From Microbacterium sp. 3J1 (GTDB taxonomy: Bacteria; Actinomycetota; Actinomycetes; Actinomycetales; Microbacteriaceae): a stretch of DNA of 64,000 nucleotides. The translations under genes and the position numbers were made by a program. The stretch lies in NCBI RefSeq assembly GCF_001049495.1, contig NZ_CDWI01000011.1, positions 62,001 through 126,000 on the forward strand. The letters run 5' to 3'. Below, piece by piece: positions 8,591-17,119 of the stretch; positions within the stretch are counted from its first letter, which is position 1, and each line of letters opens with the position of its first letter. The notes beneath the pieces were generated by a model that saw only the letters and a list, made by a program, of their open reading frames with translations, was not told where the DNA came from and ran no database searches.

Positions 8591-10045
8591 TCAGACCTTC
8601 GCCTTCGCCTTCGCGCGGCCCTTGACGCGACGAGGGCGGGTCTCGGAGTCCTTGAGCTGCACCGGATCCTGCTCGACGTGCGACGTGGCGCCGTACGTGT
8701 AGGCCCCGTAGCCGTAGCTGTCGGGTCCCTTCGTGGGCAGCATGGTGACGACGGTTCCGAGCATCGAGACGCCTGCGGTCTCGAGGGTGCGGATCGCGCC
8801 CGCGAGCTCCTGCTTCTTGGTCTTGCCCGAGGCGGCGACGAGGATCACACCGCTCGTCTTCTTGCCGACCACGGCGGCGTCGGTCACGAGAAGCAGCGGC
8901 GGGGCGTCGATGAGCACGAAGTCGAAGTACTCCTCGAGCGAGGCGAGCATGCGATCCATGGCGGTGGAGCCGAGGAGCTCGCTGGGGTTCGGCGGAACAG
9001 GACCGCTGGGCAGCACGTAGAGCTGGTTGGCTCCCCACTTCTGCAGGGCGTCGGCGACGTCGATACGGCCGATGAGCACGTTCGTGAGCCCGACGCCGCC
9101 CTCGATGCCCATGTACTCCGCGACACGGGGGAGGCGCAGGTCGCCGTCAATGAGCGCGACGCGGACGCCGGTCTCCGCCAGGGCGATCGCGAGGTTCGCG
9201 GTGGTGGTGGACTTGCCCTCACCGGGTCCGGAGCTCGAGACGACGAGCGTGCGCGGGCCGGTGTCGACACCCAGGAACTGCAGGTTCGTGCGCAGGGTCC
9301 GGAAGGACTCCGAACGGGGGCTGCGCGGGTCTGCGTGCACGATGAGCGGTCGCTTCTGCGCCTCAGGGTCGAAGGCGATGCCGCCGAGCATGGGACGGTC
9401 GGTGATCTGCTCGATGTCGTGCAGGGTGTGGATGCGCACATCGAGCACGTGACGCAGCACCGCGATCGCGATGCCCGCCGCGAGACCGAGGAGGCCGCCG
9501 AGCATGACCAGCAGCGGCACGTTCGGGCTCGAGGGGCGGGTGGGCGTGGTCGCCGGGTCGGTGACCGTGATGTTCACGGGGCTGGTCGCCTCTTCGGTGG
9601 CCGGCTTCTCGAGGGTGTTCTGCACCGCATCCGCGAAGCTGATCGCCGTCTGGTTGGCGATCGCGGCAGCCGTCTCGGGGTCGGTGTCGGTGACCGAGAT
9701 GTTGATCGTGACCGTGTTGAGGGGCGTGGTCGCCGACACACGCGATGCGAGACCCGACACGGTGGTGTCCAGGTCGAGCTCCTCGATCACGGGCTCGAGC
9801 ACCAGCCCGGTGCCGATGACGTCGACGTAGGTCGTGACCATCTGCCGGGCGAACGTGGTCCCCTGCACGAGGTCACCCGTCGCGGCTCCCTCGCTGCGCA
9901 CCGACACGTAGAGCTGCGTCGAGGCGACGTACTTCGGCGCCTGGGTGAACGCATAGGCTGCACCACCGATGAGGCCCACCAGAAGGAGGGCGAGCATGAT
10001 GATCCAGTTTCTGTGCAGAATGCGCAGATAGTCGCGAAGTTCCAC
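8591..10045 (-). CDS. Wzc-like polysaccharide co-polymerase / bacterial tyrosine autokinase (copy 1)
   Basis: The protein (484 residues) joins a Wzz-type chain-length domain to a BY-kinase. Membrane helices lie at about residues 15-34 and 177-196, with the Wzz domain between. The cytoplasmic kinase has Walker A GPGEGKST (273-280), Walker A' ALIDGDLRLPR (297-307) and Walker B FVLIDAPP (376-383). The C-terminus has a tyrosine cluster Y444, Y446, Y449, Y451 (YGYGAYTYG) followed by a basic tail. These proteins control polymer length and export through cyclic autophosphorylation. The GTG start has AGGAGA 8 nt upstream. The gene lies downstream of a paralogue at 10122-11501, separated by a hairpin. 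Confidence 0.9.
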   Translation of the reverse strand: MELRDYLRILHRNWIIMLALLLVGLIGGAAYAFTQAPKYVASTQLYVSVRSEGAATGDLVQGTTFARQMVTTYVDVIGTGLVLEPVIEELDLDTTVSGLASRVSATTPLNTVTINISVTDTDPETAAAIANQTAISFADAVQNTLEKPATEEATSPVNITVTDPATTPTRPSSPNVPLLVMLGGLLGLAAGIAIAVLRHVLDVRIHTLHDIEQITDRPMLGGIAFDPEAQKRPLIVHADPRSPRSESFRTLRTNLQFLGVDTGPRTLVVSSSGPGEGKSTTTANLAIALAETGVRVALIDGDLRLPRVAEYMGIEGGVGLTNVLIGRIDVADALQKWGANQLYVLPSGPVPPNPSELLGSTAMDRMLASLEEYFDFVLIDAPPLLLVTDAAVVGKKTSGVILVAASGKTKKQELAGAIRTLETAGVSMLGTVVTMLPTKGPDSYGYGAYTYGATSHVEQDPVQLKDSETRPRRVKGRAKAKAKV

Positions 10046-10077
10046 GCGGCAGGTCTCCTGAACGTCGATGTGGGGGA

Positions 10078-10100
10078 GGGAGAATTCTGGTCATTCTCCC
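10078..10100 (-). terminator. Hairpin between the two tyrosine-kinase genes (terminator or attenuator)
   Basis: Perfect 8-bp inverted repeat GGGAGAAT (10078-10085) / ATTCTCCC (10093-10100) with a 7-nt loop. It lies 22 nt past the stop of the upstream kinase gene and 33 nt before the start of the downstream one. It could lower expression of the second copy. There is no clear T-tract. Confidence 0.4.
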
Positions 10101-10121
10101 ATAACGGATGGTCTGGGTTGC

Positions 10122-11501
10122 TCAGAGGGTCGCCTGCTGGTGCGTCGCACCGTAGGAGTATTCGCCGTATGCCGACTTGTCGACACCCGTGGTGGGGAGC
10201 ATCGTGACGACGGTGCCGAGCACCTTCGCGTCGACCTTCTCGATGCTCTCGACCGCTGCCGTGAGGCGCGGCACGGTCGTCTTACCCGCAGCGGCGACGA
10301 GGAGGGCGCCGTTGGCTCGGCTGGCGAGCACGGCGGCATCCGTCACGAGCAGCACCGGTGGGGCATCGAGGATGACGATGTCGAATGCGCGCTTGAGCTC
10401 GCCGAGCAGCGACGACATCGCAGAGGAGCCGAGCAGCTCCGCGGGATTCGGCGGAACGGTGCCGGCGGGAAGCACGAAGAGGGCACCGCGTCCCCAGCGC
10501 TGCATCGCATCGCTCGCGGCGACGCGGCCGGCGAGCACGTCGGTGAGCCCGACGCCGCCCTCGATCGCGAAGTAGTCGGCGACGCGCGGCAAGCGGAGGT
10601 CGCCGTCGACCAGCGCCACGCGCGCTCCCGCCTCCGCAAAGGCGATCGCGAGGTTCGCGGCGGTGGTCGACTTGCCCTCGCCCGGCCCCGCACTGGTGAC
10701 CACGAACACCGCGGACTCCCCGCCGATCGCGAGGAACTGGACGTTCGTGCGCAGCGAGCGGAAGCCCTCCGCGCGCGGGTCCTTGCCGTTCGCGGCGACG
10801 ATCAGCGGCTGCTGCGACGCATTCGGATTCAGGGCGATGGCGCCGAGGAGCGGGGCGGTGGTGGCGCGTTCGATGTCCTTCGTCGAGCGGATGCGGGTGT
10901 CCAGCACCGTGCGCAGGGCCGCCAGGCCGAGACCGACGGCGAGTCCGCCGAGCGCGCCGATGATGAGCAGGAGCCGCACGTTCGGCGCCGACGGCGTGAC
11001 CGGCACCTGGGCCGCCTGCAGCGTGTCGATGCGGATGGGACTCGATGATTCGTCAGGGTGCTTCTCGAGCCGCTGCACGACGACATCGGAGAAGCTCTCG
11101 CCGATGGCGTTCGCGAGCCGCGCGGCCTGGCTCGGATTGGCGTCGGTCACGGTGACGGTGATCGCGAGGCTGTTCAGCTCGGCCGTCGCCTGCACGCGAC
11201 CGGCCAGCTGCGCGGGCTCCATCTCGAGTCCGAGATCGTCGATGACCGGTTGCAGCACGAGCGCGCTCGTGACGAGAGCGACGTAGCTGGTGACGGCCTG
11301 CTGCGCGTAGGTGCGACCCAGATTCAGCTCGGCGGTGCTGCCGGTCGGGGACTGGGCCACGACGACGAGCTGCGTCGACGACTGATACCGCGGCGCCGTG
11401 GTCAACCCCATGAGCGCACCGATCGCCGCGCCGATGAGCGTCGCCGAGATGATCAGGACCACATTGCGACGCAGGACGCGCAGGTAGTCGTGGATGTCCA
11501 T
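10122..11501 (-). CDS. Wzc-like polysaccharide co-polymerase / bacterial tyrosine autokinase (copy 2)
   Basis: This 459-residue paralogue of the gene at 8591-10045 has the same layout. It opens with MDIHDYLRVLRRN and a first membrane helix, then a Wzz domain, a second helix near residue 180, and a kinase with SAGPGEGKSTTAANLA, VALVDGDLRLPRV and FDIVILDAPPVLLVTDAAV. The C-terminus carries a tyrosine tail SAYGEYSYGATHQ, sharing YGxYxYGAT with copy 1. It should control chain length and export of the surface polysaccharide, with dephosphorylation by the phosphatase at 12763-13359. GAGGAG lies 3 nt before the ATG. Having two full-length copies side by side is unusual; they may serve different polymers or form hetero-oligomers. 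Confidence 0.9.
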   Translation of the reverse strand: MDIHDYLRVLRRNVVLIISATLIGAAIGALMGLTTAPRYQSSTQLVVVAQSPTGSTAELNLGRTYAQQAVTSYVALVTSALVLQPVIDDLGLEMEPAQLAGRVQATAELNSLAITVTVTDANPSQAARLANAIGESFSDVVVQRLEKHPDESSSPIRIDTLQAAQVPVTPSAPNVRLLLIIGALGGLAVGLGLAALRTVLDTRIRSTKDIERATTAPLLGAIALNPNASQQPLIVAANGKDPRAEGFRSLRTNVQFLAIGGESAVFVVTSAGPGEGKSTTAANLAIAFAEAGARVALVDGDLRLPRVADYFAIEGGVGLTDVLAGRVAASDAMQRWGRGALFVLPAGTVPPNPAELLGSSAMSSLLGELKRAFDIVILDAPPVLLVTDAAVLASRANGALLVAAAGKTTVPRLTAAVESIEKVDAKVLGTVVTMLPTTGVDKSAYGEYSYGATHQQATL

Positions 11502-11597
11502 GGGCTCCTCGGGGACGAGGCGCTCGTATATGAGCGCAGGTAGTCTGTGTCGAGACTATCCACAATCCGCCGCCGCCTCGTTCCCCGGAAGCACTCC

Positions 11598-12746
11598 ATG
11601 ACCACTCTCGAAGCACTCTTCGCGCACGACCAGCGCACCGCGCGGGTCGACGACGGGATCCGTCGCGACGACGGCAGTGCGCTCGCCGAGGTCGTCGGAC
11701 CCCGCCGGCAGGCGACGCCCCCCACGCGGGTGAACACGGACACGACCCGCCTCGTCGCCCTCGTCGATGCCGCTGAGCGCGACGCGTCTCCGGTCCTGAG
11801 CGGAGCGCCCGGTGCGCCGACCAAGGGACGTCGTCGCATCCGCCGCATCGACTGGATCAACGTGTCCGCGGCGGTGCTCGCGCTCGTCGTCGTCGTCGGC
11901 ACGATCGGGTTCGCCGGAGTGCGGGCCGCCAGTGCCTCGCCGGCCACGGTGGCGTCAGAAGCGCTCGCCGCAGACCGGGCGGCGCTCGCGAGCGCGGAGC
12001 GCGGGATGAACGCGGCTCTCGAACGGCTGAACACCCTGATCGCTGACGGCAAGGCGCAGGCGACCGCCGCGCGCACGGCCATCGCCGGCCTCGACGAGAC
12101 CGTCGTCGACTCGGCCGCGAGGTCCGCCGCTGTCGCCGCAGCCGACGCCTACCTGGCGTCGCTCGACGGCGTCGTGCTCCCGCCGCTTCCCGAGCCGTAT
12201 GCCGCCGCGTCGGTCGACGAGGAGTCACTGAGCGCGGTCGCGGCAGCCCTCGACGAGGTGCGTGAGCGCTCGGCCGAGGTCGACGACGCCGTGGTCGAGA
12301 TCCGCAACCTGCGCACCTCCGTCGAGCAGAGCAGCACCGGGTACCTCCAGGCGCTCTCGGCGTTCGCGTCGACGTTCCCGGCGCGGGCCGCGGTCGAGGT
12401 CGACGTGAACTCGTCTGCCGAGCAGGAGTTCCGGGATGCGGTGACGACGGCTGCGGCCTCGCTGGCCGGTGCGCCGCTGAACGAGGCGGGCGGCCAGCAG
12501 GCGCTCATCGCCTACCAGGATGCCGTGCTGGCGCTCCGCGAAGACGAGGAGCGGGCTCTGATCGAGGCCGAGGAGCGGGCTGCGATCGAGAACGACCGCG
12601 GGAACCGCGGTGAGAGCGACGGCGACAGCGGCACCACGCCGCCGGCGACCGAGACGCCTGTCGATCCGACGACTCCGACGGATCCGACCGTTCCGACGGA
12701 GCCCGTGGTCCCCGCGCCGGATCCCGGCGAAGAGCCCCAGCCCTAG
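11598..12746 (+). CDS. Membrane-anchored protein with alpha-helical extracytoplasmic domain and Pro/Thr-rich tail
   Basis: I do not recognise a family. The 382-residue protein has a cytoplasmic N-terminus of ~85 residues ending in a basic KGRRRIRRIDW stretch, one membrane helix (about 88-108), then a long Ala-rich helical region likely to form coiled coils (about 115-340), and a tail of repeated TP/DP/EP motifs such as TPTDPTVPTEP. Extended tails of this type often span the cell wall. The ATG at 11598 is preferred over an earlier in-frame codon because GGAAG lies 6 nt before it. It is divergent from the kinase genes and convergent with the tyrosine phosphatase gene, so a role in polysaccharide export or anchoring is possible but unproven. 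Confidence 0.6.
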   Translation: MTTLEALFAHDQRTARVDDGIRRDDGSALAEVVGPRRQATPPTRVNTDTTRLVALVDAAERDASPVLSGAPGAPTKGRRRIRRIDWINVSAAVLALVVVVGTIGFAGVRAASASPATVASEALAADRAALASAERGMNAALERLNTLIADGKAQATAARTAIAGLDETVVDSAARSAAVAAADAYLASLDGVVLPPLPEPYAAASVDEESLSAVAAALDEVRERSAEVDDAVVEIRNLRTSVEQSSTGYLQALSAFASTFPARAAVEVDVNSSAEQEFRDAVTTAAASLAGAPLNEAGGQQALIAYQDAVLALREDEERALIEAEERAAIENDRGNRGESDGDSGTTPPATETPVDPTTPTDPTVPTEPVVPAPDPGEEPQP

Positions 12747-12776
12747 GCGTCCGCGACCAGCCCTAGGCGCCCGCGA
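12737..12776. repeat. 20-bp tandem duplication that supplies both convergent stop codons
   Basis: Units 12737-12756 and 12757-12776 are identical except at position 14 (T or C). Each contains the palindrome CCTAGG. The TAG at 12744-12746 in the first unit ends the plus-strand gene; the CTA at 12763-12765 in the second unit ends the minus-strand phosphatase gene. Confidence 0.85.
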
Positions 12777-13359
12777 CCGACAGCCGCACGACGCGCTCGA
12801 CCTGGTCGATGGCCGGCACGAGCTGCTCGCCGGCGCGCTCATAGGTCGCCCAGGAGCGGCGGTACGGGTCGACGATGTCGTCGTCGTCAGGCGTCGAAGG
12901 AGGAGCCGTCATGCCGCGGCGGGCGGCGACCGCGGCGACTCCGGCGCGCAGCCGAGCGGACGGATCCGAGTGCGCGTCGGCCGCGGCGACGATGTCGGCA
13001 TCCGTCGCGTCCGCAGCGAGCCGGGCGAATTCGCGAAGCGTGAACGCCGACCGCAGCCGAGCCGGCGCGAGCTCGACGATGCTGCGCCGGTGTTCGCGGG
13101 CCATCGCGAGGATGAGGTCCGGGGTGCCGAGCGCAGCGGCGGTGAGTGGGCGGGCGCGGTGCGCAGCCGCCATCTCGGGCGTCACTCCGTACTGCATCGC
13201 CAGCTTCTGCGCCTCGGCGGGCATGGCCACGGCATCCAGACCGTAGGTGCCGGCGCTGTTCACCGTTCCGGGCAGATCTGCGAGTCTCTGGCGCAGCAGC
13301 TGCTCCGCCAAGGGCGAGCGGCAGATGTTGCCGGTGCACACGGTGATGATCTCGAACAC
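12763..13359 (-). CDS. Low-molecular-weight protein-tyrosine phosphatase
   Basis: The enzyme removes phosphate from tyrosines, in this context most likely those on the tails of the adjacent BY-kinases (a Wzb-Wzc-type pair). The P-loop CTGNICRSP gives catalytic C8 and R14 when translation starts at GTG 13359; the general-acid region is IVDPYRRS near the C-terminus. The length of 198 residues is longer than the usual ~150, because of an Ala/Arg-rich insert (about 120-165) between the P-loop half and the acid loop. The GTG at 13359 has GAGAGG about 6 nt upstream. It is convergent with the gene at 11598-12746. Confidence 0.9.
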   Translation of the reverse strand: MFEIITVCTGNICRSPLAEQLLRQRLADLPGTVNSAGTYGLDAVAMPAEAQKLAMQYGVTPEMAAAHRARPLTAAALGTPDLILAMAREHRRSIVELAPARLRSAFTLREFARLAADATDADIVAAADAHSDPSARLRAGVAAVAARRGMTAPPSTPDDDDIVDPYRRSWATYERAGEQLVPAIDQVERVVRLSVAGA

Positions 13360-13462
13360 GACGAACCTCTCGGTCGATAGGGGAGTCAGGCCACTGTAAC
13401 CGTTCACCGCATCGCCGTCGCAGGGTCACGGAGGTCGTGGACTTTATGCGACGATATGAACA

Positions 13463-13477
13463 AGCTGAATGTCAGCT
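13463..13477. promoter_or_regulatory. Short dyad upstream of the polysaccharide operon
   Basis: AGCTGA (13463-13468) and TCAGCT (13472-13477) form a perfect 6-bp dyad around ATG. It lies in the 159-bp gap between the divergent phosphatase gene and the start of the main polysaccharide operon. It could be an operator. There is no further support. Confidence 0.25.
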
Positions 13478-13518
13478 GGTATTTCGCGTGGGGGACGCGT
13501 ACACGGAGGGTGATCACT

Positions 13519-15363
13519 GTGACATCGGATGTCAGGCCGACGACCGGGGTGTCCGTGGCCCAACACCGCCGCCGAGTGGCCGCAGCCGGGGTCGACGCGC
13601 TCGCCTGGTTCGTCGGCGTCATCGCGGCGGTGGTGCTGCGCTTCGAGTTCGAGATGACGCCGCAGATGTGGCTCGCCACCCTCGCGTTGGCGGCGATCGC
13701 AGCGGCGATCCAGGTCCTCCTCGGCTTCCAGTTCGCCATCTACCGAGGCCGCCACGCGTACGGATCCTTCGAGGAGGTGCGCACGGTCGCGCTCTTCGTC
13801 ACGGTCGAGGCGCTCTTCCTGTCGGTGTTCGTCGTCATCTTCGGGAACTACGTCGGCATCCCTCGCGGCACGATCCTGCTCGCCTTCCCGTTCGTGCTGC
13901 TCACGATGTTCGGGGTCCGGTACATCGCGCGGCTGATGATCGACCGCACCCGCAAGCCCGGCGACGAGGCGGAGCCCGCGCTCATCGCCGGCGCCGGCTA
14001 CCTCGGGGACAACGTGCTCCGCAGCATCCTCACCGACCCCTCTTCGCCGATCCGCCCGGTCGGTCTGCTCGACGACGACCCGGCCAAGAAGAACCTGCGG
14101 CTGCGCGGCGTGCCCGTGGTCGGACGCACGACGGACATCGCCGACGCGGCGAAGCGCACGGGAGCCACCGTCCTCGTGATCGCGATCGGCAGCGCCGACG
14201 GCGCGAAGCTGCGCGAGCTCACCGACCTCGCCGAGCATGCGGGGATGAGCGTCTCCGTCACGCCGACCATCACGAACATCAAGTCGGGCGAGCAGGCCCC
14301 ATCGGATCTTCGCGACATCAGCATCGAAGACCTGATCGGCCGTCACCCGGTCGACACGAATGTCGAGCTGATCGCCGGCTACATCACCGGCCGTCGCGTG
14401 CTGGTCACGGGCGCCGGCGGATCGATCGGATCCGAGCTCTGCCGCCAGCTGTCGAAGTTCGGACCGAGCGAGCTGATCATGCTCGACCGTGACGAGACGG
14501 GCCTGCAGCTGGCGCAGATCGGGACATCCGGACACGGACTGCTCGACACGAACGACGTGGTGCTCGCCGACATCCGCGAGTCCGAAACGCTCACCGCGCT
14601 CTTCCGCAAGCGTCGTCCCGAGGTCGTCTTCCATGCGGCGGCGCTGAAGCACCTGCCGATGCTGGAGCAGTATCCGGACGAGGCGTGGAAGACGAACGTG
14701 CTCGGCACGCTCAATGTCGTCGAGGCGGCGCGAGCCGCCGGCGTCAGCACCTTCATCAACATCTCCACCGACAAGGCGGCGAACCCGACGAGCGTGCTCG
14801 GTCATTCGAAGAGGGTCGCCGAGAAGATCACGGCCTGGGCCGGCGAGACCACCGGGATGCGGTATCTCTCGGTCAGGTTCGGCAACGTCATCGGGAGCCG
14901 CGGGTCGATGCTGCCGACCTTCCAGGCGCTCATCGAGTCGGGCGGCCCCCTCACCGTGACGCACCCCGACGTCACGCGCTACTTCATGACCATCCCCGAG
15001 GCGTGCCAGCTGGTGATCCAGGCGGGCGCCGTGGGGCGTGCGGGCGAGGTGCTGATCCTCGACATGGGCGAGCCGGTCTCGATCCTCGACGTCGCCAAGC
15101 GCATGATCGCGATGTCGGGCAAGACGGTCGAGATCGTCTTCACGGGGCTCCGCGCGGGTGAAAAGCTGCACGAAGAGCTGGTCGGCGATCGCGAGAGCCT
15201 CGAGCGGCCGTTCCACCCGAAGGTCTCCCACACGCGCGCCGATCCCATCTCGCCGGACAGGCTGGACAAGGAAGGCTGGGAGGCGCGGATGTTCGCCCAG
15301 CCCAGGAACAACGACACCGCCATGATGAGCCCCCTGCACCTCGACCCGGAGACCACGCCGTGA
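13519..15363 (+). CDS. Membrane UDP-sugar 4,6-dehydratase/epimerase (CapD/PglF/WbpM type)
   Basis: The 614-residue protein has four N-terminal membrane helices, a first Rossmann-like domain (AGAGYLGDNV), then an SDR domain with the NAD-binding GAGGSIGSE (about 298-306) and the catalytic region STDKAANPT (416-424) with L427-x3-K431. In this long-form family the usual catalytic Tyr is commonly replaced. Relatives convert UDP-GlcNAc to a 4-keto-6-deoxy sugar, the first step to an amino-deoxy sugar. The GTG at 13519 is chosen because GGAGGG (13505-13510) lies 8 nt before it. The next gene, an aminotransferase, overlaps by 4 bp and would act on the keto-sugar product. Confidence 0.9.
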   Translation: MTSDVRPTTGVSVAQHRRRVAAAGVDALAWFVGVIAAVVLRFEFEMTPQMWLATLALAAIAAAIQVLLGFQFAIYRGRHAYGSFEEVRTVALFVTVEALFLSVFVVIFGNYVGIPRGTILLAFPFVLLTMFGVRYIARLMIDRTRKPGDEAEPALIAGAGYLGDNVLRSILTDPSSPIRPVGLLDDDPAKKNLRLRGVPVVGRTTDIADAAKRTGATVLVIAIGSADGAKLRELTDLAEHAGMSVSVTPTITNIKSGEQAPSDLRDISIEDLIGRHPVDTNVELIAGYITGRRVLVTGAGGSIGSELCRQLSKFGPSELIMLDRDETGLQLAQIGTSGHGLLDTNDVVLADIRESETLTALFRKRRPEVVFHAAALKHLPMLEQYPDEAWKTNVLGTLNVVEAARAAGVSTFINISTDKAANPTSVLGHSKRVAEKITAWAGETTGMRYLSVRFGNVIGSRGSMLPTFQALIESGGPLTVTHPDVTRYFMTIPEACQLVIQAGAVGRAGEVLILDMGEPVSILDVAKRMIAMSGKTVEIVFTGLRAGEKLHEELVGDRESLERPFHPKVSHTRADPISPDRLDKEGWEARMFAQPRNNDTAMMSPLHLDPETTP

Positions 15364-16499
15364 CGGAACGCATCTACATGTCCTCTCCCGACGTCGGACA
15401 GCTGGAGGAGGATGCGGTGGTCGCGGCGATGCGCTCGGGATGGATCGCACCGCTGGGTCCCGACGTCGACGGATTCGAGCGCGAGCTCGCCGCTCGCGTC
15501 GGAGTGGCACGGGGTGTCGCACTCAGCACGGGAACGGCGGCCCTGCATCTGGGGCTCCTGACGCTCGGCGTCGCGCCGGGGTCGGTCGTAGTGACCTCGA
15601 CGATGACCTTCGCCGCGACCACGAACGCCATCACGTACACCGGTGCGGAGCCGTTCTTCGTCGACGCGGACCCCGCGACGGGAAACATGGACCCGGAGCT
15701 CCTGCGTGAGGCTCTCACCCAGCTGCGCGCAGTGGGGGAGACGGTGTCGGCGGTGGTTCCCGTCGACCTGCTCGGAAAGGCCGTCGACTACACCAGCATC
15801 CTCGCCATCGCCGAGGAGTTCGGCGTGCCCGTCCTCGCGGATGCCGCGGAGTCTCTCGGTGCGACGCACGCAGGCCGGGCGGCGGGCAGCTTCGGACGCG
15901 CGTCGATCGTGTCGTTCAACGGCAACAAGATCATGACGACGTCGGGCGGCGGGATGCTGCTGACCGACGACGAAGCGCTGGCAGACCAGGTGCGCTACCT
16001 CGCCACTCAGGCGAGGCAGCCGGTGGTGCACTACGAGCACACCGACATCGGCTACAACTACCGCATGAGCAACCTCCTGGCCGCTCTCGGTCGCGCTCAG
16101 CTCTCTCGCCTCGACGACATGATCGCGGCTCGTCGCCGCATGCGCGAGCTCTACACGCAGCTGTTCGCGACGGTCGACGGCGTCGACGTGTTCGGCGCCG
16201 AGGGCGATGAGAACGACAATGTGTGGCTGACGTCGATCCTCGTCGACGAGGCCGTCACCGGGTGGGCGCCGAGCGAGCTCGCCGCGTACCTCGCGGTCGA
16301 CGACATCGAGAGCCGTCCCCTCTGGAAGCCCATGCACCTGCAGCCGGTCTTCGCCGGCTCGCGCGGCGTGATCAGCGGCGCATCCGAGCGACTGTTCGAG
16401 CGCGGTCTCACGCTGCCGAGCGGATCCGCGCTGACTGACGGGCAACGCGACCGGGTGACCTCGCGGATCCGCGGGTTCCTCGACGAGCGTGCGGCATGA
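15360..16499 (+). CDS. DegT/DnrJ/EryC1/StrS-family sugar aminotransferase
   Basis: This PLP-dependent enzyme (379 residues) probably transfers an amino group to the 4-keto sugar made by the preceding dehydratase, like PglE. The opening YMSSPDVGQLEEDAV and GALSTGTAALHL-like block (residues 53-65) are family hallmarks. The PLP lysine is K190 in FNGNKIMTTSGGG, and the LLAALGRAQLSRLD motif follows. Its GTG overlaps the stop of the dehydratase gene (GTGA), and its own end overlaps the sugar transferase gene (ATGA). This set, with the acetyltransferase at 17112, matches the enzymes that make UDP-2,4-diacetamido-trideoxy sugars (bacillosamine type). Confidence 0.9.
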   Translation: MTERIYMSSPDVGQLEEDAVVAAMRSGWIAPLGPDVDGFERELAARVGVARGVALSTGTAALHLGLLTLGVAPGSVVVTSTMTFAATTNAITYTGAEPFFVDADPATGNMDPELLREALTQLRAVGETVSAVVPVDLLGKAVDYTSILAIAEEFGVPVLADAAESLGATHAGRAAGSFGRASIVSFNGNKIMTTSGGGMLLTDDEALADQVRYLATQARQPVVHYEHTDIGYNYRMSNLLAALGRAQLSRLDDMIAARRRMRELYTQLFATVDGVDVFGAEGDENDNVWLTSILVDEAVTGWAPSELAAYLAVDDIESRPLWKPMHLQPVFAGSRGVISGASERLFERGLTLPSGSALTDGQRDRVTSRIRGFLDERAA

Positions 16500-17119
16500 C
16501 GTCGGCGGGCTCCCGACCCTACGACCTGCTCAAGCGCCTCCTCGATGCGGCGGGGGCCGCGGTCGCGCTCGTCGCGCTGTCGCCGGTGATCCTCGTCACC
16601 GCGCTGTTCGTCGCCGTGAACCTCGGTCGTCCGGTGATCTTCTCGCAGCCGCGACCCGGCCGCGGGGGCAGGGTCTTCACGCTGTACAAGTTCCGTTCGA
16701 TGCGCGGGGTCGATGCGGCTCGCGGACACATCACCGACGAGCAGCGCCTGACCCGCTTCGGACGGCTGCTGCGGGCCTCGAGCCTCGATGAGCTGCCGTC
16801 GCTGTGGAACGTCTTCCGGGGCGACATGAGCTTCGTCGGCCCGCGCCCGCTGCTCGTCGAGTACCTCGAGCGGTACACGCCCGAGCAGGCGCGACGCCAC
16901 GACGTGCGCCCTGGGATCACCGGGCTCGCGCAGGTGAGCGGACGCAACGCCGTGGCCTGGGACGACAGGTTCCGACTCGACGTGCACTACGTCGATCGAC
17001 GGAGCCTCGCCCTCGATGCGAAGGTGCTCGTGGCGACCGTCCGCTCCGTCATTCGGCGCGAGGGGATCTCGGCCGAGGGACACGCGACCATGAGGAAGTT
17101 CGGAGAGGTCGATGCCTGA
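16496..17119 (+). CDS. Initiating sugar-1-phosphate transferase (PglC/WcaJ catalytic type)
   Basis: The 207-residue protein belongs to the bacterial sugar transferase family that moves a sugar phosphate from a UDP-sugar to undecaprenyl phosphate, starting repeat-unit assembly. It has only one N-terminal hydrophobic segment, as in PglC, not the extra helices of WbaP. Motifs seen: YDLLKRLLDAAGA at the start, YKFRSM, the acidic SLDELPSLWNVFRGDMSFVGPRP block with its D-E pair, and RPGITGLAQVSGRN. It is translationally coupled to the aminotransferase upstream and overlaps the acetyltransferase gene by 8 bp. Confidence 0.92.
   Translation: MTSAGSRPYDLLKRLLDAAGAAVALVALSPVILVTALFVAVNLGRPVIFSQPRPGRGGRVFTLYKFRSMRGVDAARGHITDEQRLTRFGRLLRASSLDELPSLWNVFRGDMSFVGPRPLLVEYLERYTPEQARRHDVRPGITGLAQVSGRNAVAWDDRFRLDVHYVDRRSLALDAKVLVATVRSVIRREGISAEGHATMRKFGEVDA

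Noticed and set aside
13444..15522. A very long open frame (692 codons) on the minus strand opposite the dehydratase gene
   Set aside because: Its product is Arg/Asp/His-rich with no domain, and it opposes a gene with clear motifs. Such antisense frames are common in high-GC DNA.
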